From positions 31,067,001 through 31,131,000 of the forward strand of contig NC_092673.1 of assembly GCF_964355755.1 (NCBI RefSeq): DNA of 64,000 bases, read 5' to 3'. Of the stretch, positions 24,701-36,700 are shown piece by piece. The first letter of the stretch is position 1. Each line of letters opens with the position of its first letter. The stretch is from Antedon mediterranea (Eukaryota; Echinodermata; Crinoidea; Comatulida; Antedonidae). The position numbers and the translations under genes are program-made. Below the pieces are notes generated by a model. The model searched no databases. It was not told the DNA's origin and was given only the letters and a program-made list of their open reading frames with translations.

Positions 24701-27700
24701 TCTTCCATGAACATGTATAATGTGTTGTACTGTATATAGAAAAGAAGAATTGAATTTTTACATTATTTAATCTCACAATTTTCATTATTGTTTTTAAATT
24801 TACCATGTGTTTAGGGGCAAGAAGAGGGTAAGCTCAATAGCCGAAGCACCCCTAGAAACTCATCAAGTACTTGCAACGTGTCACTCGCTGGCTCAACTGG
24901 AGGACACGCTGGTTGGTGATCCTCTAGAGAAAGCAACGTTGACTGCTGTTGATTGGAATTTGACCAAAGGTATGCATATTGTATTAGAGCTCCTATTAAA
25001 GGGAATTTAGAACTTCAGAAAGTGTCACATTAATTGGGAGTTTCTCTTGAATAAGGGATTGACTGTAATGCTAACACATATATTGCATACAGTATATACT
25101 GTTTACAAAAAACATATTAAAAAAAAATATTAAACAAATTAAAAGTTTCTGATCAGTCTCATTTTACAGATCAGAAGAAATTGTCCCCTTTAAAAGGAAT
25201 GTCCTTTAAATAGAAGTGTCTCCATGAATTCGTTGACTGTAATGCTACACTAACGTATATAATTTTTTAAAAAGTGTCCCCTTCAGGGAGGTGTCCCAAT
25301 GGCGGATTCTACTATGTTTAAACAACATTAAAATGAAAAAGAATCTAATCCATCAGGGCAAGCTTGGTGGTCTAGAGGTATGACACCCTGCTAGTGATCT
25401 GGAGGTCGTGGGTCCGAGCCAATCCGAAAATTACTTAATTTATAGTAAATACAATCATTAAAATTACAATGTATTCTGTTAGTTGCATTTTTCCAGCAAT
25501 TCCTTAGATTTAACAATGGTTTATTTTCGTCTAGTTTATTTTATGTAAACCCTGCTTTTTAGGTGATGTGGTAATTTCACAAAAGATTAGAAGCCAACCT
25601 TTAAAGATTGTCCAGAGATTTCACTTCTCCAGTGCCCTCAAACGCATGTCAGTTATAGCTTCCAAGCAAGAACCAGGCAGTGTGGAATGCAGCTACATGG
25701 TGACTGTTAAAGGGGCTGCAGAAACACTGAAATCAATGGTAAATACAGTAGATACAATGTCCCTTTAATAGAGGTGGCCCCATTCATTTCATTAGAAAGT
25801 GTCTTCTTGGAATGTCATCAGAAAAGGTGGGGGGGGGGGGGGGGGTGGTTGAAAGAGTGTCCAAAGGAATGGTTTTGTTGTTATTTTGTTGCATTTTCTA
25901 TAGTGGCACTATACTCTTGTCTGACCCTAAACTCGTAGGTTTAAATTCTAGTTATGACCTTGATTTCTACGCAAATGAATAACTTTATTAAAACTGCAAA
26001 ATGGCCTATTCAATGTGTGATTTTATATATTACATATTTTTCATGTTTTTTTATGCTTTAAATCGAATAGCTGAGAGCATTATTTAAATATTATAGAATA
26101 CAAGCTCTTTGATGTTAAGCAAAGAAATAAATGAATGAAATTTAAAAAAATACTTTTTACCATTTTTTATCAGCAGTACGATTGAGTTAAACAAAGAAAT
26201 ATATATTTATTGGTTTAGCCCTAATAGCAGTAACCTTCGGCGGCTGGTTTGATAGCAAATAAAACTTAAAACAAATAAAGTTTTATAATATCTAGTTATC
26301 TTTGTCTATACCTTCAAAACTATATTTTCTCTTAATATTCATTTTTATTTTGTATTTTGAACCTTGGTTTTTAGGCTAAGTTTTATGCATGATATCATAC
26401 AATTTTATGTATAATAAATGAGGGTTGTCACTTGTGTTGAGAAACTTGTTTGCGAATGTTAAACAAATAACTATTATACCTAAGCTCAGACTTAAAGTCT
26501 GGTTTTTAGAGATTTGACTGTATTCAATTATAATTTTAAGTAGATTAGTGAGACGATTAAGTCTTACTTGATAATTATTTATAGACAGATATAGAAATAA
26601 TAAATAGTTACACAAATAAGTTAAAAAAAATATAAATTTAAATTATTGAGAAAATGTATCAGCTTGGTTCCTAAGCAACGCAAGGACGTACACACACAGC
26701 AAAGTACTATCCAAGCTGCTGTTTGTGATTGGTCTGTCCTTGTATTTCGTCCGAACATGTAGTTCATCCATGGTCCTACCTCGTAGGAACCATGCTTAAA
26801 ACTGAACAAGAGAAAATGTTTAACATATCATAGCTTGAAGTTTGTAGAACTATTATTATTATACATTTTAGAAATGCGCTGAATGTTTTACAATTTTTTA
26901 AGTAGTTTTTATCAGCCTCTGCTTTTACAGAGTTTTTCGTATTATTATTATTATTGTTATTGTTATATTATTTGTTTTGATGCAGTTCACCCAGATTCCA
27001 GAAAATTATGATGAAGTGCACTCGGAAATGTCAAGAGAAGGCGCCAGAGTGTTGTCTATGGGGTACAAGAAACTAGGCCAGTTATCAAGTAGTCAGGTAA
27101 TGAAAAGTTGATTGGTCAAGTGGTACCGTATTGGTCAGTGCATGTTTGAAGCTGTTCTTGTCTATAGATCTGGTGGTGGAACATTTTTCTTGGATAATGA
27201 ATTAAAAATAGAGGGGTCTAGTGTACCTATATGACACCCTTCTAATAGGAGAAGGGGACAAGGGTGTAGAGATGCAATGGGATTATCACACCAAGAACCA
27301 AGCACACTGATAGACAGAACATGAGTTTTCAGATAATAAATTCTCAGCTGCATAAATGAATTTAATCTATGGGTATTAATAAGTCTGTGAAGCAGAATGT
27401 TGGTGTTACTATGTCGGATTGATTGAAAATATCATTTATCACAATTAATAATGCATTGTATTAATAATAAATTGTTATTTATAGGTACGAGAGTTGACAC
27501 GTGATGATGTCGAAAAAGATTTAATATTTGCAGGGTTTGTCGTCATATCGTGCCCTCTAAAGTCCGACTCAAAAGCAGTGATAAGGGACATACTGCACTC
27601 GTCTCATTACGTAAGTGCATTTGACATCTCAAGTTTTTCATATGAAATGATGGGATTGTGTAGACTTTTATCTGGTCTAGATTCTAAGCCGCTTAATAAT

Positions 27701-30700
27701 TGTAAAAAAAAATTATATTTTTTGCATACCTAGCGCGTCATACCTATACTTGTGCTATGGTCAGGTGCTAAAATTCATCAATTAAAAACTTTGGCAAATC
27801 TAGCTTTGATATACAGTTAGATGAGATTGAGATTGTTTGAGTTATATGGAATGCACATAATTCATCATTTATTTTTTTATTTGTTTAGGTTGCTATGATA
27901 ACTGGAGATAATCCACTGACTGCATGTCACGTTGCTAAGGAGCTGGCTCTCACTAAAAAACCACACACTTTAGTTTTGACTAAACCCAATACAAATGGCA
28001 AGTACACACAATTTGGTGCTAAGATCTTAAATTTAACAAAGGCTCTGAAACCTTATGAATGATGGAAATGATAATTTACACACATATACAGATCCAGTCG
28101 AGGATTTGAAATATAGTTTTCATTCAAATTTTTATTTGATTTTTTTTATACTTATGCTTTTAGTATAGTATAGTTTAACTCAAAGTTATTTAAAGTTTAT
28201 TTTAATTTGTATTTATTTATTTTTTATTATATTATTATATTATATTATACTCACTGTAGATATTTTCAAATAAATGAATTGTCTCCCTTTTATATAATGT
28301 CTTCAACCATTATTTATTTGACACTTTTTAATATTTTATTATAAGCACTTTCTATTTATGACTTTTTTATACTTACCCTGCATACCCTGAAGGTGTACTT
28401 TATTATGTAAGAAAAAATGTAAATAAATCAATCATTATTCTGAAACATTCTTGCAAAGTATTTTAAGTATGTTAAGGATTATCTAAAATTTCCTTTACTG
28501 CAGTTACTGCAGAAATAATATTTGTAGTGCATCAAAGTATTATGTACAAGACCATCACTGCAATAAACAATGTGTATGATTGTCAACAAAAAAATTTCAA
28601 ATTTTAAAGAGTAAACTTAGATACTGCTTAGTACCTAGTTACTGCATGCAGTAACTGCAGTAAAATATTTTTGAGATGATCCCTTTCTTACTTTGTATGC
28701 AAGTTTTTTGGTTTGAATAATAATTTCCACAATTTTCAAGTTATTTGTTCTGAATTTGTTTCAAAATAAAAATATCAAAACAGATCATGCTTTTTTATTT
28801 ATTTTATTAATTTTGTTTTGATAGACAATGAATGGCACTGGGAATCGATAGATGAAACTGTAATATTACCGATAATACCTCAGGGAGGACGGAAGGAACT
28901 AATTGACAAGTACGACCTGTGTCTCACAGGGGAGGTAAGAACTGAAAGTTTTAAGCGAGATAATACGATAGTAAAGAGTTGTTGAGACCAGGACAGTCAG
29001 TGACATTTTCTAAGCCTCTGAAATTGTACATCTTTGTTTCGTGTAATCAAGTGAATTTTCTATATAGGACCCTCAATTTGGTCCAGTGAGCAAGAATTCA
29101 TAATTGAAATTAACACAATTTGCAATTGTATAAACAAAAATGGCTTTTTTACTTACAAAATCACCACATCTAAATAGAGATAATTTATGTTATGATGGTG
29201 TTTCCTAATTTGGTTACACCTAATTATAATTATGTAAACAATTTGATTCATAGGGGTTAACTGAAATGCAGACAAGCTACATGAAGTATCTCAACTTGCT
29301 GCTTCCGTCTGTGTCCGTGTTTGCCCGCGTTGCTCCAAAACAAAAGGTTTGTTTCAATCCAAAATCAGCAAAGTACTTCGGTACTATGAAACTGTTAAAA
29401 AAAATAGCCCCTTTATCATGGGAATTACCATCTATCTAATGAAATAATTTACTATAGGTAATCTTGGCCATGTGTGCCTTAAGACATATAATACATAAAA
29501 CATGATGATGTATAATTTGACAAGAGAAACTTCAAGCTTCCCCATATGAGATTCGAACCCGGAGTTTTTCTGATTGATATGGAGACGTCCTACCATAAGA
29601 CAACTAGAGATTTTGTGGTACCATTCAAATCTAATTGGATAGCGACTATTTACCTCCCTCAAAGTAGTATGGTATATTACTAAGTTGCTACGTATAAATA
29701 CATGTTGTACTTCCATATAGTTAGCCAGAATTCCATTGACACGTATAAATACACGTTGTACTTCCATATAGTTAGCCAGAATTCCATTGACACGTATAAA
29801 TACACGTCGTACTTCCATATAGTTAGCCAGAATTCCATTGACTTGGATTTAACATGTAACTATATGTATTGTAGTGGAGCTGTAGCTTTGTGTTTAACAT
29901 GCTTGCCTTCTAATCCCAAGCTCCGGGGTTCAATCCTGACCTATTATGCCGGGGTTGTAATTCACGACACTTCATCAAATGAGACTTAGTTTATAAACAT
30001 GATAAATTATAAAATAGTTATCCATCCTGTAATTGGCGAGTTATACTCGCTGTTAGATGCATATGAAATGAAAAAACAAATTTTAAATATATAGTTAATA
30101 TTTTTATAATTTTTTAGCTTTAAACATTTTTATTTTTAAATTTAAACATTTTTAGCTGAGTGCTATCGTTTTGTAGTTTTAAAACACTGTATTAAATAAA
30201 TTAAAAATATTAAAAAAATTATATCGTGATAAAGCATAGCTCACATATTTCTGAATTTAACCAGCTTTACCATCTAAATAATTGTTTTTCCCTAGGAATT
30301 TGTGATAACAACCTTAAAAAGTTTAGGCTTTGTAACTCTGATGTGTGGAGATGGTACAAATGACGTTGGTGCTCTACGACATGCTCACTGTGGTAAGCTA
30401 TTACGCAAAATATATTGCTTCAAGTCATGTTTCCATAATCGTGTGAAGTATTTCTTTGCATAAATTTGTATAAATTTAATGAATTGTCGACCTTTAAAAA
30501 AGAGATTGTCGTATAAAACTTTTAAAAAAGAGGGTTATATACTTTCCCTTGCTTGCTCAAAATGTGTGGTTTTGCCAGAAATCTATTTTCCCAATGTAAC
30601 CACTTACCAATAATATAGGATCTAGTCATAACAGGTTGGGTTTATCGTGAACTAAAAAAGCAAATAAATGTATTCTGTAGTATTTGGAACCTTTTGCCAC

Positions 30701-33700
30701 CTTTTTTTAGGGAGAGTTTTCGGACAGTCTAGTTTCGATCGAGAAAGTTAACTATATTGTAAAAATATTGTTTTTATTTAGGTGTTGCTTTGCTGTCAAA
30801 TTCACCGCTAAAATTTCCATCAAAGAAAAAAGAAAAAGAAAAGAAAGACAAAGATGTGAGTGTTAAGTAGAAACTTTCGTTTTAATGTGTACTGTATTTC
30901 AATATCGGGGTTAAAGTACTTTGTTACCAAATTTTATGCCTGCACAATTTTCTAAAAAAATTCCAGAGATAAATTTTTATATATTACTTTTAGAAAAGTA
31001 AACTACATTTAATGAAGTCAAAAGAAAAAACCTTTCAGCACAATCATGAAAACATTTCTTCTGGTTTCAATTCGTATGATATATGTAGTTCTTTGTTAGT
31101 AAACCAATAAAACTTACGATTGCAAGACAGTTTCGTCAGCTGTCAGTTTGACTTCTTCAGTTGCTATATGATGTGTTTATGATGCCGACTGGTCTCCTTT
31201 CCAGTCACTAGGTGTTTTTGTTGGGTAGCCTGGGGGACCAGTCGTCGTCAGTAGATGATCATAAATATGAGATAGTTGGTGCGCGCCTTGATCTCTATTC
31301 ATTGTATTTTTATTTTGCTTTCTTATGCTGATGCTTTCTTTAATTTTACGTTTAAGCCAGACTTGTTCTTTATGTAGTACATCTATCTTATCCCAGTTAG
31401 GTATGGGGTTGTGTGTGGTCATATGGTCCGTGATCTCTGATTTATGTAAAATGGAGGACGAAACTTTCCGCGATGAACGTGTCTGTATGTTCTGTGTATT
31501 TTCCTCAACATCTTTCTTGTGTTCTTTAATTCTGGTTTTGAGTGCCCTACCTGTTTCCCCAATGTACACCATCTCACAGTTGGTGCAACCCACTTTGTAA
31601 ACTACACCACAGGAATCTTCTTTGCATGCTTTTCGGTTTTTTCGGTCGGACGATTAAGTTTTTAATTTTGTTAGATGGTTTAAAGTATGTTCGTATGTTA
31701 TATTTTTTTAATGTTCTCTTGATTTTCTCTGACAGGCCTTGAACATATGGAATGGATATCGACCCTCTTATGTCTTCTGTTTCGGGTTGTGTGTCCGTTT
31801 TTTGTTTATCTAAGTTACGTTGTACCTTTCTAATCGTCCATGTTGGGTAGTTACATTGTTTTAGTGAAGTATGTATCATCTTAGTTTCGTTCTGTTTGTC
31901 TGCATTATTTGTGATTATCGTGTTACATCTGTGTAGAAGTGTGCGGATAACCGATAACTTGTGTTGTAGAGGATGACAATCTTTAATTTAAATTTATTCT
32001 TGAATTAGTAAGTGCTTAATCAAACTTGGCTCATATCACAGTTCACAATGCCAGTTGCCAAACTGATATGTATTGTAATGTAAACTCTCTAATGGTGATT
32101 GTAATTATTTAATGTTTCAAGCCTGTAGCCAGGATTTTTATGATAGTAGGGTGCAAAAACCATCATGAGCTAATCTAGTTAGGCCTAATAATATTACTTT
32201 GTCTTCTAGTCTCTAGTTTGAAAAGAGCACTTATAGTGGAAATTTGGTTTGTCTTCTGGCCTGTGTTTAACTTATAGAATCATATATAAAGGTTGTTATT
32301 ATAATTCTGATTCAGGCAAATGACAGCATAAAACATCGTCGACCGAAGGCAGTTGGTGACAAACCAGGAAGTGGTAAAATTAATACGAAAGCGGCAAGGA
32401 GCCGTGCTGTTGCCAAGGGTGAAGACCTCACAATGAGCAAAGTAAGACTATTTATTAGTTATCCGCTTAGTAGCGGATAACTTCTTGTAATCGTCCTGTT
32501 ACTTTTTTTTTTTTTTTTTTTTCTTATTTCTTTCTCCTCCATTTTTGTGCCTCACGTATCTCAAAAACTTGTAAACATAACATTTCATAACTTTGACAAC
32601 ATATGGGCATTTACGTGAAGTTGTGCACCTCCTATTTTTGAATGACGTCAGAGTTGCGCAACGTGACTTACGTGCGATTTTATGATTTTTTATGATTGAT
32701 CATAGACTAAAAACCAAGCATAAATTTGTTTTGACACTTTGTGAAAATTTAAGTCATATCAAGGGCAAACTTTTTGTGGATTAAAAATGCCATGTTTTAC
32801 AAGACGTTAAGCGCGCACGCACATTTCTCCTCTATTTTTGTATCTCGCGTATCTCAAAAACGTGTAAACATAACATTTCATAACTTTGTCAACATATGGG
32901 CATTCACGTGAAGTTGTGCACCTCCTATTGTGAATGACGTCAGAAATGCGCAACGTGACTTACGCACGATTTTATGAATTTCGCGTATTTAACATAGATT
33001 TAAAACCATATAACAATTTAAATTGAAACTTAGCAAAAGTTTAATTTATATCATGCGCTAACTTTCTGTGGAAAAAAAATTGCGTGTTTTACACAAAGTT
33101 ACGCGCGCACGCGCATTTAAAATTCAAAATGCGCAAAATTAATTTTTAATCAACTTTCTACGCTGATCATGACATTTTGACCATGTCAAAATTTCCCACG
33201 TGCGCGAACAATTTTATGCGCGTGGTGCGCACGTAGCGCTAAAAGTATTTTTTTTTTATTGAATTATGTTTTTCCAGCCTTTTATAGTAATTTTACCAAT
33301 TTTAAAACAATTTTGACTTACAATTACGTCATACGGGCACGTTGAATTGGATACTTTACGTGCGTTTTTGATGAAAAAGTTCAAAAATTTGTCAAAATTA
33401 TGCCTTTTTTTAAACAGTCATAGATTCTAAACAACGAGGTGAACTTTTTTTTAATTACATATTCTGGAAGTTGATGAGTTGTAGAAATCGGATCATGAAT
33501 CAATATGGCTAACCGGACATTGTGATGTCATCGTATGGCCACACGAATGTAAAATATAGGATTTTTGTCTCTTTCGTTATTGCTCATCATATTCAATGGA
33601 GCGCATCACGCCTATCTGTATTCCTTTTTCTCTGAGATTTTAATATTGTCTAGGTCAATCAACTATCTTACGCATGAGTTAAAAATATTTTAATTTTTAT

Positions 33701-36700
33701 GACGTCACCATGCCTAAAAATTTTAATTAACAGCGTCATTAATTTCATCTTTACAGTAAATTTTAATCTGTTATAGCTCGTAAGAATAAAATGTGATAAT
33801 CACGATTAAAACGTTTTCAGGAAGCTATGGGATTGTAGATACAAAATCATGTGAACTTTTCGCCAATCAGATGTTGTGACGTCATCATATGGCCAGTTAA
33901 ATAAACAAAGTCATATTTTCATCTTTTGCGTCATATTTCATTACATTTAAAAAAGCGCGCATTAATATTTCACGTATTCAAATTTCTTCTAAACGTTAAT
34001 ATGTTGTTACTGAGATAATTTTCTTCCGAAATTACTACAGTACCTTCGCGTTTCCTTTTGAAAATTAAAATAAAATACGGGTCCCGTAATTTCACCTATT
34101 TTACACTGTTTGTGACATGTATACAGATTATACTGTGTATACTATATGACAGAAAATATACAGCATTCAGTACTAACAACACATCATATTCTTCAGTTCA
34201 GGTCATAATGACATAATCTTTTTCGGTGTGCAATATTCCAACGTATGACGTGCACGTGGCGTTTGTCGTGGTGCGGATAACTAACTCGTCAAAGTGACGA
34301 GTTTCATGTCTAGTTACTTTTAAAGGTTGCATCTCTTTAAGCTTCGTTCCCACCAAAGACACGATGAAAGGGCGTAACGCAACATAAGTTCTTTGACCAT
34401 CAACCATAAGTGAGGGATTATTCGAACTTGTCAGTGGTCAGCTTGCTTTGTTTTGTCTATGTTGCATTGCCTCTTTAGTGGGAACCAAACTTTACTAACA
34501 AACCTTTTAGCACTTTATTCAGAGATCCTAACTATGAAAAATAAATTTGTAATAACATCTTAAAAAGTGTGACTAAAACATAGAGGGTGCTATCATTTTT
34601 AATGCAACAAAACATAGAGGGTGCTATTTAAAACAAAGCCATATACATGGCTGCAGTTGCGTGCTCAAATTTGAGTTAACCGACCAACCAACCGACATAT
34701 TGAGCTGTAGAGTCAATATTTGTTTTGGTATTTTACCTTAAAGATGTATTGTTTCTTTGACTAATTCCAAAAAAAAAAATAATTTAACCGAAATACAGAT
34801 GTTTTTTGTTCAAAAAATAACTTTGACTTCCAGTCAAAGTTTTCAATCAAAACATATCTCATAATGCAACACGCTTGATTGGCTGCTCAGTATGCATAAT
34901 CATAAAACTTCCTCACGATCTGTGTGAAAACACCTTCTCAACCGTGACGAGTTGTAAACAATCCTAATTAGCATGCATAATGCATACTCATGGTTTGAAA
35001 TCTTTGTTTACTTTCGCTTGCGACGATTTCCCAGACGAAATGTAATCTAATTAATTTACCTGTTAATTACGTAAACTTGTTGTTTTTGGCTTGAATTTTC
35101 GACTTTAAGTGAATAACTTTAATATTACTTTGATATGGCCAATTTAAATTTAGAATATATTTTTTTTCATTTTTTGTGTTTCAAGGGACAATACATCTTT
35201 AAGCTCAGTCTACACTATCAAACTGGTTTGACAAAAAAAAAATGTATGTGCCCAAATATGGTAGTGATATGACATCATCATGTCCATATATGGGTACATC
35301 AAATTTTGTTTTCCCATCAATTTTGATAGTGTAGACAGAGCTTAAGTGTGTTGTGTATCTTTTTGCTTATATTAATCTCTTTATTTTTGGTTACTTGTAG
35401 AAGAAACTAAATGCCATGATGAAAGAGATTGAAGACCAAGAGGCGGCGCAGGTAGTCAAATTGGGCGATGCTAGTATAGCCTCACCTTTCACCTCTAAGC
35501 TGTCGTCAACTAAATGTGGTACGAGTAGCTGTTTTTATTTACTTTTAATAGGAATCTAAGTAGATTCCGAGAATTACTTGCCAATTACCTTATTCCAGAT
35601 GCAAAGCTACTTTGTATATTTAAAGGGGGGTTCCGGGTTTAAAATGAATAGTAAAAAATGTAAAATATATTTGTTTGTCTCGTAAAAGTTTCAATTTATA
35701 TAAGCGCCCAGTGAAGCAGAACGAAGGCTGTGAAATGAGGCCAGATTACAAGTGCAGCTACGGCAAAATCACACTGTGGTTACAGAATAGGAAATTCGTG
35801 AAATGGTCAATCTTCCGACGACTCGTTATCATTAACCATATCAATTACTTTTGTAAAATTATACTTATCTGATGTAATTTTAGTCGGTCTTCCCATTTAT
35901 AAAGTCAATTTTCTATGAAAATCCATCAAAACAGTGAAAAATTAGATAAGTTTGCACTTTACGTTTGCCGATTTTCACACTGACTTAGGGAAAGCCTTCA
36001 AAATCAATGAAGCGTAACGTATACATTCCTGCTGAGCGAGGAGAGCGAGACGACGATACACGTGCTCTCTCTGCCCATGCCTGGCATCGTCACGTGATAA
36101 GCAGATACAGTATACAATACCAAACTGGTCGGGTCGAGTATACCCCGTCTATAATCACAACATGAACGATGTACAGTATTTGATTGAAGGTCGACTCAAC
36201 CTACCGGAATGGTATAGATAATATAGCTCGAATGAGAGAGTTGGAATATTTGTAAACATAAGTACAGTATTGCTAATTTTAACAAGTGTAGCCTATAGTA
36301 AAAGGCCTGGTGGTAGTATCAATTCGCATAGGGTCTACTACACTAGCTAGCTCAATTTTTAACTGGGCCGGATCGGCTAAGGCTAGGCTACGTTAGCTCC
36401 TTCCTACTACCGGTCTACTTGCTTGATGCAGTATCCGCTTTTTTGGAGAGTAAACTAGGCCTACTTATTATAGACGATCGGGACACCATACGTGCGGACG
36501 GCGATCGGACCTTGTTTTGCCTCAATATTTACAGCCGATTTTTGTAGAACGTTTTAGGTTTAGATTGTTTAGGAGTTTGGTTGATAGGATGGGTTTGGAA
36601 TCCACTGAGTTTTGTTATTGATGGGCCAATCGTTTAGTAATAGGCTAGCTAGGCCCATGAATGATGGCCCCAATGTTTTAACGTAGCCATCGTGGCATGG

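Noticed and set aside
25355-25440. tRNA gene
   Set aside because: A and B box-like sequences are present, but I cannot fold a full cloverleaf. The several similar sites (20254, 29868, 42660, 46557) recur with bodies and tails, as SINEs do.
27997-28015. U12-type intron at the exon 16 donor
   Set aside because: The donor GCAAGT does not match the ATATCC or GTATCC consensus; a GC-AG U2 intron explains it better.
30296-30855. Possible loss of the conserved ADVG in the ATP13A1 hinge (reads AHCG)
   Set aside because: The residues come from correctly phased exons, the catalytic GDGTND is intact, and this position varies in the family, so it is not evidence of inactivation.
31325-31742. + strand frames of 91 and 66 codons in ATP13A1 intron 20
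   Set aside because: Antisense shadows of the Penelope-like remnant, which reads on the - strand.
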